DNA of 64,000 bases from Porphyrobacter sp. ULC335 (GTDB lineage Bacteria > Pseudomonadota > Alphaproteobacteria > Sphingomonadales > Sphingomonadaceae), in NCBI RefSeq assembly GCF_025917005.1, contig NZ_CP078091.1, positions 620,001 through 684,000 on the forward strand, in the 5' to 3' direction. Below are positions 1 through 9,436 of the stretch, one piece after another; the stretch's first letter is position 1, and every line of letters starts with the position of its first letter. Made by a program: the position numbers and the translations under genes. The notes under the pieces were generated by a model. The model was given only the letters and a program-made list of their open reading frames with translations. It was not told where the DNA came from and did no database searches.

Positions 1-26
1 GCGTGCGCGATGGGGTGCATGGACAT
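1..26 (-). CDS. possible 5' end of a protein gene running off the left edge
   Basis: An ATG on the minus strand at position 26 opens a frame of eight complete codons (M-S-M-H-P-I-A-H) that leaves the window. A purine-rich stretch, GGGAGAGAG, lies just upstream at a plausible ribosome-binding distance. The fragment is too short to identify a family. The assignment rests only on the start codon and the Shine-Dalgarno-like sequence, so it could be chance. Confidence 0.4.
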
Positions 27-183
27 GTTCTCTCTCCCTTGCCGCTGCTGCGGCTTGGGGAGGAAATTACGCGAGGCGCGCCGCCCCGCAAGCAAAAACA
101 GTATGGAAAATGCTACCCATTGATGCAGGCCATTGCAGCCGGTGTCATCGCGGGGTCATGGTGAGGCGTTAGCCCTGCGAACA

Positions 184-213
184 TAAAAAAAGGCGGCGGG
201 TAAACCCGCCGCC
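184..213 (-). terminator. Rho-independent terminator of the M23 peptidase gene
   Basis: Read on the minus strand, a perfect GC-rich stem (GGCGGCGGGT with ACCCGCCGCC, two-base loop) is followed at once by seven T residues. This is a textbook intrinsic terminator about 70 bases beyond the stop codon of the minus-strand peptidase gene. It also separates that gene from the partial frame at the left edge. Confidence 0.85.
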
Positions 214-285
214 CATGTTCGGACACCCTCTCCAATGTCCGGCCCGCTTTCGCGGGCAAGCTCGTGAAGCCTTACTCGCCGACCG

Positions 286-1023
286 TTATTCGCCACCTTG
301 GCCGGTCAGACGAGCATCGCGGGCGTAGGCCAGCTGTGCTTCGCTCTCTACCATATACGGAATCGGATTGACTGCAAGACCCTCGACGCGAACTTCATAA
401 TGGAGGTGCGGACCGGTCGAACGGCCCGTCGATCCGACGTAGCCGATGAGGTCGCCCTTCTTCACATTGTCGCCCGCAGCAACCGCGAGGCGCGACAGGT
501 GAGCGTAGCGCGTTTCCATCGAAGCGCCGTGGTTGATGCTGATGTAGAGGCCGTAGCTCGAATACCAGTCAGCGCGGCCGATCACGCCGTCAGCCGTGGC
601 ATAAACCGGTGTGCCGGTCGGCGCGGCAAGGTCAATGCCGGCGTGCTGGCGACGTCCGCCGAGAACGGGGTGGGTGCGCATTCCGAACCCGCTGGTGAGC
701 GATGCGCCTTCAAGCGGCATGCGCGAAGGCACCGAGACGGCGCGCTGCGGGACGGGCGAGGAATAGGCGGTGACGACTTCGCCGGTGCCGACGGTGGGGC
801 TGGTACGCTCGATCGCGGTCCAGCTGGCGAACAGCGACTTGAAACGGGTATCGCCGTTGTCGACGACTTCGCCCTGCGCTTCACGAACCGGCTCGACCAT
901 GTCGGCGCTGGTGGTGGCGGCGGAATTGGCGGTGTTGGCAAAGGCCGGAGCGGCGGCAGAAACCAGGAAAGCGGCGCAGCCCGACACAGCGAGCTTGAAC
1001 ACTTGGCGCACGGCAAATTTCAT
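286..1023 (-). CDS. M23 family (LytM-type) metallopeptidase
   Basis: A 245-residue exported zinc peptidase of the M23/LytM family, expected to cut peptide cross-links of peptidoglycan or to activate amidases in the periplasm. Residues 1-29 form a signal peptide ending A-F-A. The LytM domain fills the C-terminal half, roughly residues 105-225, with the zinc and catalytic motifs intact: H127-x3-D131, H174 and H206-x-H208. Because all ligands are present it is probably an active hydrolase and not an EnvC/NlpD-like degenerate factor. The linker at 30-100 shows no recognisable domain. It is a single gene with its own terminator. Confidence 0.88.
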   Translation of the reverse strand: MKFAVRQVFKLAVSGCAAFLVSAAAPAFANTANSAATTSADMVEPVREAQGEVVDNGDTRFKSLFASWTAIERTSPTVGTGEVVTAYSSPVPQRAVSVPSRMPLEGASLTSGFGMRTHPVLGGRRQHAGIDLAAPTGTPVYATADGVIGRADWYSSYGLYISINHGASMETRYAHLSRLAVAAGDNVKKGDLIGYVGSTGRSTGPHLHYEVRVEGLAVNPIPYMVESEAQLAYARDARLTGQGGE

Positions 1024-1129
1024 AACTGACCCGGTCCCGATTGCGGCCCCACTTGATAAGAGCGCCGTAGGAATGTTCCGGCACGTCTGATGCGCGCCTT
1101 TGCTGAAGTGTGGTTATCCGGGTGAGTCG

Positions 1130-1921
1130 TTAATGCGCAATCTCTGCATAGAAACCACGCGACAAACCGGCTGCAAGACGCGCTGAGTCGTTGAACGGCG
1201 GCTTAACGTGCCCCCTGAAGTGCTGTTTTACGAGGCTCTGCCAAAGGGATTCGGGTTCGGACTGCGCAATTTCGGCGCAGCGCAAAAAGTGTTTGGTGCC
1301 TGCCGCGACGTGGCGGATTTCGTCGTCAAGTATCCGCGCGAGAATTTTTGCGCCGCCCTCGTCACCCGCCGCGCGCACCCGGTCGAGCGTTGCGGGCGTG
1401 ACGTCGAGCCCGCGCGCTTCCAGCACCATCGGCACCACGGCGAGCCGCGCGGCGACATCATGGCGGGTGGCGTGCGCTGCCTCCCACAATCCGGCATGGG
1501 CGGGGAGCGCGCCGTAATGGCTGCCGAGCTGTTCCAGCTTCCGCGCCAGCAAGGCGAAGTGCATCGCCTCGTCCGCCGCCACGGCGAGAAAGTCGGTGAC
1601 GAAGTCCTCGCCCATCTCCGCGCCGAACCGCCCGGCCATGTCGAGCGCGAGGTCGATGGCGACAAACTCGATATGCGCGAGCGAATGCCACAGCGCGATT
1701 CGCCCGCGCTCGCTGCCGCCCTTGCGCCGCTTGGGCATCTGGCCGGGTGCAAGCAGTTCGGGCGAATCGGGCCAGGCGGGCTGATCCGGCATCGCCACGT
1801 CGAAGTCCCAGGCCAGCTTCCCCGACCGCCAGTCGCGCGCGACCTGACGGGTGGCAAAGCACTTGGCGCGCGGATCGGCGGTCAGCAGCGCGGCGCGGAT
1901 GGCGCGGGCAAGGGTGGTCAT
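1130..1921 (-). CDS. DUF455 ferritin-like protein
   Basis: 263 residues of the DUF455 family, which has a ferritin-like four-helix fold. Candidate di-iron ligands are visible in order: H83 and E85 (A-H-I-E-F), E118 and H121 (D-E-A-M-H), E168, and E201 and H204 (D-D-E-I-R-H). The spacing resembles di-iron carboxylate proteins such as the tRNA hydroxylase MiaE, but the substrate of DUF455 proteins is not established to my knowledge. The gene follows bcp by about 10 bases on the same strand, so it probably shares the glnE-bcp transcript. Confidence 0.8.
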   Translation of the reverse strand: MTTLARAIRAALLTADPRAKCFATRQVARDWRSGKLAWDFDVAMPDQPAWPDSPELLAPGQMPKRRKGGSERGRIALWHSLAHIEFVAIDLALDMAGRFGAEMGEDFVTDFLAVAADEAMHFALLARKLEQLGSHYGALPAHAGLWEAAHATRHDVAARLAVVPMVLEARGLDVTPATLDRVRAAGDEGGAKILARILDDEIRHVAAGTKHFLRCAEIAQSEPESLWQSLVKQHFRGHVKPPFNDSARLAAGLSRGFYAEIAH

Positions 1922-1931
1922 GGGATGGGTG

Positions 1932-2405
1932 TCAGAGCGCTTTGGCGGCGGCGAGGACGTCCTCGGCGTGGCCGGCGACCTTCACCTTGTCCCAGATGCG
2001 CGCGATCTTGCCCGAGGCATCGACCAGATAGGTCGCGCGGACCATGCCCATGTAGGTCTTGCCGTACATCTGCTTCTCCGCCCACACGCCGAGCGCATCG
2101 GACAGCCCGCCTTCTTCGGCGTCAGTCGCCAACGGAGCGGTGAGGCCGTGCTTGGCGATGAACTTGGCGTGCTTCTTGGCCGGGTCCTTGCTGACGCCGA
2201 GCAGTTTCGTGCCAGCCGCTTCGAACTGATCCTTGAGTGCGGAGAAATCCTTGTTCTCGGTGGTGCAGCCGGGGGTGTCATCTTTCGGGTAGAAGAAGAT
2301 TACCAGTTTGGAGCCGGCGAAATCCGATGGCTTCACGGTGCCGCCTTCGGGGGTTTCCATGGCGATATCGGGAATGGCGTCACCGACGCCGGGAAAAGTT
2401 GTCAT
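1932..2405 (-). CDS. bcp: thioredoxin-dependent peroxiredoxin, Bcp/PrxQ family
   Basis: 157 residues; reduces hydrogen peroxide and organic peroxides in the cytoplasm. The peroxidatic motif F-Y-P-K-D-D-T-P-G-C is present with the catalytic cysteine at 47. The resolving cysteine that E. coli Bcp carries five residues later is absent (C-T-T-E-N-K), so this is a one-Cys form needing an external thiol. I chose the ATG at 2405 because AGGAGA lies eight bases upstream and the family begins here; the frame is open 18 codons further upstream. The start overlaps the glnE stop as ATGA, indicating translational coupling. Confidence 0.92.
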   Translation of the reverse strand: MTTFPGVGDAIPDIAMETPEGGTVKPSDFAGSKLVIFFYPKDDTPGCTTENKDFSALKDQFEAAGTKLLGVSKDPAKKHAKFIAKHGLTAPLATDAEEGGLSDALGVWAEKQMYGKTYMGMVRATYLVDASGKIARIWDKVKVAGHAEDVLAAAKAL

Positions 2406-5161
2406 GCGGGGTTCTCCTGTTCGATTGCGAGAATGTCTGGCCCGAGGATTTGTTTCCACACCGCCGCCACGCGCAGCCGTGCGGCGGTGAAGGCTTCGAG
2501 CAGCGCGTCATAGCTATCGCACCCGCAGGCCCGCGCCAGCGCCCGTGCGCCTGACGGCGGCGGCTCGCGCCCGTCGGGGGCGAGCAGGCGTCCGGCGACC
2601 AGCATCCGGCTCATCAAGGCATGAGGCGCGGCAAGATCGGCAGGGATCAGGCCCGCCTCCGCCAGCCCAGCCAGCGCTATCGCCAGATCGGGATCGAGCG
2701 CGTGGGGCGCGGCCTCGGCGAGGGACGTGCCATCCGCTGCTTCCCCCCGCAGTTGCAGATAGTGGACGAGGAACTCGATATCGACCAACCCGCCGCGCGC
2801 CAGTTTGGCATCGACCGGGCCGGTCGCCGGTTTGTGCTTCGCCATCTCGCCGCGCATCCCCAGCACCGCATCGCGCAACGAGTCGCGGTCGCGCGGCGCG
2901 TGCAGCACTTCGGCGAGCACCGCTTCCAGCCCGGCGCGGGCGTCAGGCGAGCCATAGAGCACCCGCGCGCGGGCCAGCGCCATGTGCTCCCACGTCCACG
3001 CCGCTTCGCGCTGGTACTTGCCGAAAGCCTCGCAGCTTACCGCCATCGGGCCCTGATTGCCCTGCGGCCTGAGGCGGGTGTCGACCTCGTAAAGCGCGCC
3101 CTGTGCCGTCGGTACTGACAGTGCCGCACTGACCCGGCTGGCGAGACGGTTGTAGTAGATCGTCGCCCCCAGCGGTCGATCCCCGTCCGACTGCGCGGCG
3201 AAATCGCCGGTGAACAGGTAGACGATGTCGAGGTCCGAGGCATGGGTCAGCGCCCCGCCGCCCAACCGCCCGAGGCCGAGGATCAGCAATTCGCTATCCG
3301 CAATCCGCCCGTGCTTGGCGGCGAACTCTGCCACCGTCGCCTCTGCCGCCAGCTGGAGCGCAGCTTCGGCTGTGCGGGACAGGGCGCGGGCGATATCGAG
3401 CGGATCGGCCAGCCCCTCGATCAGCTGGATGCCCAGCGCAAAGCGGATTTCGCCGGTGATGATGCGGATCGCGTCGAGCAGCGCCTCGTAATCGTCGCGC
3501 GCCGCCGCGCCGCGCATCCGCGCCATGATCGCTGGCGTTGCGCCGGGCAGATCCAGCGCATCGCGATCGATCAGCGTGTCAAGCAGTTCGGGCTTGCGCG
3601 CCAGCTCGTCCGACAGCGCCGGGGCGAGGGTCAGGGCGGCGACCAGCCGTGCGATGAGATCGGGCCTGGCATCGAGCAGGCGGAAGGTGGTGATGAGGCT
3701 GGGGACGCTCTCGATGATGCGTTCCCAGCGGGTGATCGCGCGTGTCGGATCATCGCTCGCCGCCATTGCTTCGAGCAGCGCCGGGGCCAGCCTGTCCCAA
3801 GCCGCGACCGCCTGCGGGGACCGGATCGCGGCATGCCGCCCGTCGCGCCAGCTTTCGATGCGTTCGGCAAGGGTGTCGGGCTCGGCAAAACCCCATTCAG
3901 CCAGCTGGTGGGTGAGCGCGCTCACCGGCATGGCGACCGGCGCGGGTGCGGTGTCGCGGCGACCGATCAGCTCTTCGTAGATGCTCCCAGTGCGCTCGGT
4001 CAGCGCGGTCAGCTCCGCGACCAGCGCCGCGCCGTCCGCCAACCCGTCGAGCTGCGCGACATTGTCGAGCGCTGCGCCTTCGGGAAGCGCATGGGTCTGG
4101 CGGTCGTGGACCATCTGCAAGCGGTGCTCGATCTGGCGCAGCCGGTCGTAACCTTCCCCGAGCACTGCCGCGTTATCGGCGGTGATCCACCCCGCTTGCG
4201 CCAAGGCATCCAGCGCCGCGCGGGTGCCGCGCACCCGCAGCGAGGCATCGCGCCCACCGTGGATCAGCTGGTGGGTCTGCGCGTAGAACTCGATTTCACG
4301 GATGCCGCCGCGCCCGCGCTTGACGTCGAAGCCGGGGCCGGGGGCGGGTGGGCCCTCGTGGCTGTCACGGATGCGGTGGGTGAGCGCGCTGATCTCCTCG
4401 ATCGCGCCGAAATCGAGCTGGCCGCGCCACACGAAGGGACGGATCGCGGCGAGGAAATCCTCGCCCGCGGCAATGTCCCCGGCCGCTGCCCGCGCGCGGG
4501 TGAAGGCGGCGCGCTCCCACGCCAGCGCCGCGCCCTGATAATGGGTCAGCGCCGCACCCACCGGTACGCAGAGCGGGCTGACCTCGCTGGCGGGGCGCAG
4601 CCTGAGGTCGACCCGCAGCGCGTAACCATCGGCGGTGTTGCCGGCGAGCAGCGCGACGATCCGCCGCGCATAACGCTGCGCTGCCTCGCCCGGATCGTCG
4701 CTGGCGCGGCGCGGCAGGTGCTCGCGGTCGAACAGCAGGATCGGATCAATGTCTGATGAATAGTTGAGCTCGCCTGCCCCCTGCTTGCCCAGGGCCAGCG
4801 CGATGAAACCGTCGGCGCTGTCCTCTCCGGTGCGTTCGGCGATGGCGGTGCGGATCGCGCGGTCCAATGCGCGGTCGGCGAAACCGGTCAGCTCGCCCAC
4901 CACCTGCGGCAGCGGAAAGGCGCCTGCCAGATCGCCCACCGCCAGCGCCGCTGCCAGTGCCAGCCGCTCGCGGCGCAGCGCCACTTCGGCGTCGGGCTCC
5001 TTCCCTTGCGCTTTGGCCCAAGCCAGCGCCGCCGCGCCATCCCCGGCGGCCAGCAGAGCGGCGAGTTCCGGCTGGCGATCAAGCGCGCGCGCCAGAAAGG
5101 GTGCGTGATTGCGCGCACGGTGGAGCGCGCTGCCCCAGTCTGCTTGCCGGTTATCTCCCAT
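2402..5161 (-). CDS. glnE: bifunctional glutamine synthetase adenylyltransferase/adenylyl-removing enzyme
   Basis: 919 residues. GlnE attaches AMP to and removes AMP from glutamine synthetase in response to PII and glutamine. The two nucleotidyltransferase-type halves are visible: an N-terminal G-K-Q-G-A-G-E-L-N-Y-S-S-D-I-D motif and a C-terminal G-L-G-R-L-G-G-G-x-L-T-H-A-S-D-L-D motif. The frame is open upstream to 5488, but that extension is low-complexity, antisense to the agmatine deiminase gene, and absent from the family. The ATG at 5161 has AGAGG upstream and gives the usual length. First gene of a glnE-bcp-DUF455 run. Confidence 0.95.
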   Translation of the reverse strand: MGDNRQADWGSALHRARNHAPFLARALDRQPELAALLAAGDGAAALAWAKAQGKEPDAEVALRRERLALAAALAVGDLAGAFPLPQVVGELTGFADRALDRAIRTAIAERTGEDSADGFIALALGKQGAGELNYSSDIDPILLFDREHLPRRASDDPGEAAQRYARRIVALLAGNTADGYALRVDLRLRPASEVSPLCVPVGAALTHYQGAALAWERAAFTRARAAAGDIAAGEDFLAAIRPFVWRGQLDFGAIEEISALTHRIRDSHEGPPAPGPGFDVKRGRGGIREIEFYAQTHQLIHGGRDASLRVRGTRAALDALAQAGWITADNAAVLGEGYDRLRQIEHRLQMVHDRQTHALPEGAALDNVAQLDGLADGAALVAELTALTERTGSIYEELIGRRDTAPAPVAMPVSALTHQLAEWGFAEPDTLAERIESWRDGRHAAIRSPQAVAAWDRLAPALLEAMAASDDPTRAITRWERIIESVPSLITTFRLLDARPDLIARLVAALTLAPALSDELARKPELLDTLIDRDALDLPGATPAIMARMRGAAARDDYEALLDAIRIITGEIRFALGIQLIEGLADPLDIARALSRTAEAALQLAAEATVAEFAAKHGRIADSELLILGLGRLGGGALTHASDLDIVYLFTGDFAAQSDGDRPLGATIYYNRLASRVSAALSVPTAQGALYEVDTRLRPQGNQGPMAVSCEAFGKYQREAAWTWEHMALARARVLYGSPDARAGLEAVLAEVLHAPRDRDSLRDAVLGMRGEMAKHKPATGPVDAKLARGGLVDIEFLVHYLQLRGEAADGTSLAEAAPHALDPDLAIALAGLAEAGLIPADLAAPHALMSRMLVAGRLLAPDGREPPPSGARALARACGCDSYDALLEAFTAARLRVAAVWKQILGPDILAIEQENPA

Positions 5162-5276
5162 CACCGCCTCTCTGGCCGCGCCGCGCCGATGCTGCAAGGG
5201 GAGTCCTTTGCGCCCTACCGCTACGCTACTTGAGGGCGTCCTTGCGCGTCGCTCAAGCGTCTGCGATGGGGCCGCG

Positions 5277-6266
5277 ATGACCATGATCATGCCTCCCGAA
5301 TGGGCCCCGCAGGACTGGCTGTGGATCGGCTTCCCGCACCTCGCCGAGGAATGGCCCGGCTGGCTTGAACCCGCGCAGGAGCAGATTGCGGCCTTCGCCT
5401 CTGCCGTGGCCGAGAGCGGGCAGGCGGTGCGCCTGCTGGTGCGCGACGAAGCCAACGAGGCCCGCGCCCGCGCGCTGGTGAGCAGCAAGGTGACGCTGGA
5501 GCGGCGCGTCTATGGCGATGTCTGGCTGCGCGACACTGGCCCGCTGGTGGTCTTCGAGAACGGGACGCGCACCGCGCGGCGGTTCGGCTTCAATGGCTGG
5601 GGTGGCAAATATCTGATGCCCGGCGATCAGGAGATCGGTGCGCAGCTCGCGCGCGATGCGGGGCTGGAGATCACCGCCACGCCGATGATCCTTGAAGGCG
5701 GCGCGGTGGACGGTGACGGCACCGGGCTGGTGGCGACGACCGAGCAATGCCTGCTCAATCCCAATCGCAACCCGCACCTGTCCCGCGCAGACATCGAAGC
5801 AGAGCTTGCCGCGCAGCTCGGCTTCAACCGCGTGCTGTGGCTCGGCGATGGCCTCATCAACGACCATACCGATGGCCATGTCGATAACCTTGCGCGGTTC
5901 GTCGGCCCGAATCGGCTGGTGGTGCCGGAAGCGACCGGCGCGGATGATCCCAACGCCGAGATCTATGTCGATGCCGCCGCGCGCGCCGAGGCTTTCGGTG
6001 TCGAGGTGGTGCGCATACCCTCGCCCGGTCTGCTTACCCGCGACGGGGTGGTGGAACCGGCCAGCTATGTGAACTTCGCGATCACATCGCATCTGGTGGT
6101 GGTGCCGACCTTCGGCTCGCCCCATGATGCCGACGGGGTCGCTGCCATCGCAGCCCTGTTCCCCGACCGTGACACCATCGGCCTGCCGGGCGAGGCGGTG
6201 CTGGCAGGGGGCGGCGGGTTCCACTGCGCCAGCCAGCAGATGCCATCCGCCCTACAGGTAAATTAA
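5277..6266 (+). CDS. agmatine deiminase (peptidyl-arginine deiminase superfamily)
   Basis: 329 residues. Agmatine deiminases convert agmatine to N-carbamoylputrescine and ammonia, on the route from arginine to putrescine. Family motifs appear in order: W-L-R-D-T-G-P near residue 83, L-E-G-G near 139, N-D-H-T-D-G-H-V-D near 195, and a C-terminal G-G-G-G-F-H-C with the catalytic cysteine at 317. Three in-frame ATGs lie within 12 bases (5277, 5283, 5289); I take the first. None has a strong ribosome-binding site. Divergent from glnE across about 115 bases, so two nitrogen-related genes share that intergenic region. The exact substrate within the superfamily is inferred. Confidence 0.85.
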   Translation: MTMIMPPEWAPQDWLWIGFPHLAEEWPGWLEPAQEQIAAFASAVAESGQAVRLLVRDEANEARARALVSSKVTLERRVYGDVWLRDTGPLVVFENGTRTARRFGFNGWGGKYLMPGDQEIGAQLARDAGLEITATPMILEGGAVDGDGTGLVATTEQCLLNPNRNPHLSRADIEAELAAQLGFNRVLWLGDGLINDHTDGHVDNLARFVGPNRLVVPEATGADDPNAEIYVDAAARAEAFGVEVVRIPSPGLLTRDGVVEPASYVNFAITSHLVVVPTFGSPHDADGVAAIAALFPDRDTIGLPGEAVLAGGGGFHCASQQMPSALQVN

Positions 6267-6301
6267 CGCTTCGTTAGGGATTTGGGAGCAGAGTGCGGCC
6301 C

Positions 6302-6436
6302 ATGAACCGCGCTCTTGCTCTCGCCCTGCCGCTCGCCACCGCGACCCGCATCGATTCGCTTGATCTCGCGCGCCGCGTGATCGTACTCGGCTGTGCCGCT
6401 GCGCTGATCCTTGCGGGCAAGGCCCTGCCGTTCTGA
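6302..6436 (+). CDS. 44-residue hypothetical membrane-type peptide
   Basis: A short frame of 44 codons begins at an ATG with GGGAGC about ten bases upstream. It encodes a hydrophilic middle (R-I-D-S-L-D-L-A-R-R) followed by a hydrophobic stretch, roughly residues 26-40, that could span the membrane once. It lies in the gap between agmatine deiminase and the DUF1223 gene, both on the same strand. I do not recognise a family. Support is the start context, the membrane-like segment and the good fit in an otherwise empty gap. Confidence 0.55.
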   Translation: MNRALALALPLATATRIDSLDLARRVIVLGCAAALILAGKALPF

Positions 6437-6506
6437 CCATAGCCGCGTAACCGGACGTCCGGTCAGCGCGAACCTATCCTCGACACAGAGTGCGAGGATG
6501 CCCCCG

Positions 6507-7277
6507 ATGACCTTCAATCGCCCGACACTTGCGATGCTCGGCATTATTGCCGTGCTCGGCGCTGCCACCCTTGGCCTGCCGCAGGGCGCGCCCGCTGCCC
6601 CCAAGTCCAAGACCCCGGACATCGCCGCTTCGGGCGAGCCGGTGCTGCTCGAACTGTTCACCAGTCAGGGCTGCTCATCCTGCCCCCCGGCCGACAAGCT
6701 GGCGGAGACGCTCGTCCGGCAGCCGGGGCTCGTGGTGATCGCCCGGCCGGTGACCTATTGGGACCGGCTCGGGTGGAAGGACACGCTGGCGCGCGAGAGC
6801 AATACCGAGCTTCAGCGAGATTATGCGCGCCGCGGACTTGAGGGACGCAACGGTGTCTACACCCCGCAACTGGTGATCGACGGAACCTTCGGTGCGGTCG
6901 GCTCGCGCGGCGAGGACGTAGCTGCCGGGGTCAAGCGCTTTGGCGGCAAGGGCGGTGCGGCGATCGCGGTGACGGGCGGCGCGGCCAAGGGCTATACCGC
7001 CCGGATCGACGGCACAGTGAAGGGCGCGGCCGAGCTTGTGCTGGTCGCGGTCACCCGCAAGGTCGAAGTCGGCATCGGCAGCGGCGAGAATGGCGGGCGC
7101 AAGGTCAGCTACACCAACGTATTGCGCGCCGAGACCAGGCTCGCCGGTTGGCAGGGTGGCAAGGCGAGCATTGCGATCAGCCCCTCGCAATTGAAGGTGC
7201 AGGGCGCTGACCGCTATGCGCTGGTGCTCCGCCAGCCGGACGGCGGCAAGGTGTTGGCCGCGCGCTGGCTCGCCTGA
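6507..7277 (+). CDS. DUF1223 thioredoxin-fold exported protein
   Basis: 256 residues of the DUF1223 family. Residues 1-31 look like a signal peptide or anchor. The core resembles thioredoxin-fold proteins: L-L-E-L-F-T-S-Q-G-C-S-S-C-P places a C56-x2-C59 pair, and T-P-Q-L-V-I-D-G near residue 119 supplies the cis-proline strand. This suggests a thiol-disulfide or metal-related role outside the cytoplasm, but the biological function of the family is not known to me. I chose the ATG at 6507 because GAGG sits nine bases before it; another ATG at 6498 would add three residues. Confidence 0.82.
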   Translation: MTFNRPTLAMLGIIAVLGAATLGLPQGAPAAPKSKTPDIAASGEPVLLELFTSQGCSSCPPADKLAETLVRQPGLVVIARPVTYWDRLGWKDTLARESNTELQRDYARRGLEGRNGVYTPQLVIDGTFGAVGSRGEDVAAGVKRFGGKGGAAIAVTGGAAKGYTARIDGTVKGAAELVLVAVTRKVEVGIGSGENGGRKVSYTNVLRAETRLAGWQGGKASIAISPSQLKVQGADRYALVLRQPDGGKVLAARWLA

Positions 7278-7287
7278 GAGCCTCCGC

Positions 7288-9285
7288 TCAAGCCGCCAGA
7301 TCGGGCGGCGTTCCCTCTGCCTTCAACATTGCGATCGCATCGGCGAGGCTCATCACCTTCTGATGTTCCGCGCCCAGCGTGCGGACCGCGACGGTGCCTT
7401 CCTCGGCCTCGCGCTTGCCGACCACCAGCAGGTGCGGGACCTTGGCGAGCGAGTGTTCGCGGACCTTGTAGTTGATCTTCTCGTTGCGGGTGTCGGTCTC
7501 CACGCGGATGCCCGCCGCGCGAAGCTGGGCGGCGACGTCTTCGGCATAGCCGTCCGCGTCCGAGACGATGGTCGCGACAACCGCCTGCACCGGGGCGAGC
7601 CATGTCGGCAGCTTGCCCGCAAAATGCTCGATCAGGATGCCGATGAAGCGCTCGTAGCTCCCGAAGATCGCGCGGTGGAGCATCACCGGGCGGTGCTTCT
7701 CGCCGTCCTCGCCGATGTAGTGCGCGTCGAGCCGCTCGGGCAGCACGCGGTCGGACTGGATCGTCCCGACCTGCCAGGTGCGCCCGATCGCGTCGGTCAG
7801 GTGCCACTCCAGCTTGGGAGCATAGAACGCGCCCTCACCGGGGAGTTCCTCCCATTCGAGGCCGTTGGCGGTGAGCGCGTCGCGCAATTCCTGCTCGGCC
7901 TTGTCCCAATCGGCTTCACTGCCGAAGCGCTTTTCGGGGCGCAGGGCGAGCTTGATGTCATAGGTGAAGCCGAAATCGCGGTAGACGCTATCGGCCAGCG
8001 CGATGAAGGCCTGAACCTCGGCCACGACCTGTGCCTCGGTGCAGAAGATATGCGCATCGTCCTGCGTGAACTGGCGCACCCGCATCAGCCCGTGGAGCGC
8101 GCCGTGGGGTTCGTTGCGGTGGCAGCAGCCCATCTCGCCCAGCCGGATCGGCAGATCGCGGTAGGACGTGATGCCCTGCTTGAACACCATCACATGCGCC
8201 GGGCAGTTCATCGGCTTGATCGCCAGCCATTCGGCATCGTCCGCCACCTTCGGCGAAGCTGCACCGCTATCCTCGTCGACATCGGGCACCATGTCCGGCA
8301 CCGCGAACATGTTCTGCGCATACTTCCCCCAGTGGCCTGACTGCGTCCACTGGCGCACGTCCATCAGCTGCGGGGTCTTGATCTCGCGGTAGCCTGAACC
8401 GTCCATCTTGCGCCGCATATAGGCTTCGAGCTCGCGCCAGATGCGGTAGCCCTTGGGGTGCCAGAAGACGCTCCCGTGGGCCTCTTCCTGCAAATGGAAC
8501 AGGTCCATCTCGCGCCCCAGCTTGCGGTGATCGCGCTTGGCGGCTTCCTCCAGCCGCGTGAGGTGCGCCTGAAGCTGCTTCTTGTTGAGCCAGCCGGTGC
8601 CGTAGATGCGCGTCAGCTGCGCATTGTTCTGGTCGCCGCGCCAGTAAGCGCCCGCGACGCGCATCAGCTTGAAGGCGTCGGGATCAAGCTTGCCGGTGGA
8701 GGGCAGGTGCGGCCCGCGGCACATGTCGAGCCAGTCGTTGCCGCTCCAATAGACGGTCAGTTCCTCGCCCTCTGGCAGTTCCTTGGCCCATTCGGCCTTG
8801 AAGGACTCGCCCTCGCCCGCCCACTTGGCGATCAGCGCTTCGCGGCTCCACACTTCACGGCGCAGCGGCTTGTCGGCGCGGATGATGCGGCGCATTTCCT
8901 CCTCGATGGCGGGAAGATCGTCCATGCTGAACGGCTCGCGGCTGTCGGGGGCTTTCACATCATAATAGAACCCGTCTTCGGTCGAGGGGCCGAAGGTGAT
9001 CTGCGTGCCGGGGAACAGCGCCTGCACCGCTTCGGCCAGCACGTGGGCAAAGTCATGGCGCGCGAGTTCGAGCGCATCAGCCTCGTCCCGCGCCGTGACC
9101 AGCGCGAGGTTCGCGTCGCCATCGAAAGGCCGGGTCAGATCGCGCAACTCGCCGTCCACCCGCGCGGCAATCGCCGCCTTGGCGAGGCCCGGGCCGATCG
9201 CCGCGGCGATGTCCGCCGGGGTCGACCCGGCAGGCACTTCGCGCACCGATCCATCGGGCAGGCTGATCTTGAGCAGTTCGGTCAT
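7288..9285 (-). CDS. thrS: threonine--tRNA ligase
   Basis: 665 residues; charges tRNA-Thr. Domain order is complete: N-terminal TGS domain (about 1-62), editing domain with R-H-D-F-A-H near residue 77, then the class II catalytic core with M-N-C-P-A-H and the motif 2 region [18 protein letters not shown], and a C-terminal anticodon-binding domain with V-V-A-T-I-V near residue 565. It is a single gene converging on the DUF1223 gene ten bases away. The 130-base leader upstream carries what looks like a threonine-sensing attenuator (see 9344-9490), which would let the enzyme be made when charged tRNA-Thr is scarce. Confidence 0.97.
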   Translation of the reverse strand: MTELLKISLPDGSVREVPAGSTPADIAAAIGPGLAKAAIAARVDGELRDLTRPFDGDANLALVTARDEADALELARHDFAHVLAEAVQALFPGTQITFGPSTEDGFYYDVKAPDSREPFSMDDLPAIEEEMRRIIRADKPLRREVWSREALIAKWAGEGESFKAEWAKELPEGEELTVYWSGNDWLDMCRGPHLPSTGKLDPDAFKLMRVAGAYWRGDQNNAQLTRIYGTGWLNKKQLQAHLTRLEEAAKRDHRKLGREMDLFHLQEEAHGSVFWHPKGYRIWRELEAYMRRKMDGSGYREIKTPQLMDVRQWTQSGHWGKYAQNMFAVPDMVPDVDEDSGAASPKVADDAEWLAIKPMNCPAHVMVFKQGITSYRDLPIRLGEMGCCHRNEPHGALHGLMRVRQFTQDDAHIFCTEAQVVAEVQAFIALADSVYRDFGFTYDIKLALRPEKRFGSEADWDKAEQELRDALTANGLEWEELPGEGAFYAPKLEWHLTDAIGRTWQVGTIQSDRVLPERLDAHYIGEDGEKHRPVMLHRAIFGSYERFIGILIEHFAGKLPTWLAPVQAVVATIVSDADGYAEDVAAQLRAAGIRVETDTRNEKINYKVREHSLAKVPHLLVVGKREAEEGTVAVRTLGAEHQKVMSLADAIAMLKAEGTPPDLAA

Positions 9286-9343
9286 CGTCGCGGTTCCGTC
9301 TCGTTTGGGCGCGCCTTAGGGCAAAGGGGAACGCACCGGAAGA

Positions 9344-9436
9344 GCGGTGTTGAACGAAGAACCGGTCTGGGGAGAACACCGCGCCGCCCCGAACCGGGCG
9401 GCGAGTGCTTGGGACTTAGCCCGCGCGCCGCCGCCC
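9344..9436 (-). promoter_or_regulatory. probable threonine attenuator ahead of thrS
   Basis: Four RNA segments on the minus strand can pair in mutually exclusive ways. Segment 1 (9436-9429, GGGCGGCG) lies inside the leader-peptide codons after the Thr run. Segment 2 (9403-9396, CGCCGCCC) can pair with segment 1 or with an identical GGGCGGCG at 9389-9382. Segment 3 (9389-9375) continues into GCGGTGTT, which pairs perfectly with segment 4 (9351-9344, AACACCGC). Segment 4 can also form a small hairpin with 9338-9334. This 1:2, 2:3, 3:4 layout is that of amino-acid attenuators. The 3:4 stem lacks a clean U-run, so the output could be weak or Rho-assisted termination, or control of translation. 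Confidence 0.65.

Noticed and set aside
5162..5488. N-terminal extension of glnE to a start at 5488
   Set aside because: The extension overlaps the agmatine deiminase gene in antisense, has no GlnE similarity, and the ATG at 5161 has a ribosome-binding site and gives the family length.
9344..9389. Classic Rho-independent terminator in the thrS leader
   Set aside because: The stems are good but no run of T follows on the minus strand, so I describe an attenuator with an unknown output.
9286..9420. T-box riboswitch as the thrS control element
   Set aside because: No T-box consensus or specifier stem is visible; the Thr codons lie in a real short open frame with its own stop, which fits ribosome-mediated attenuation better.
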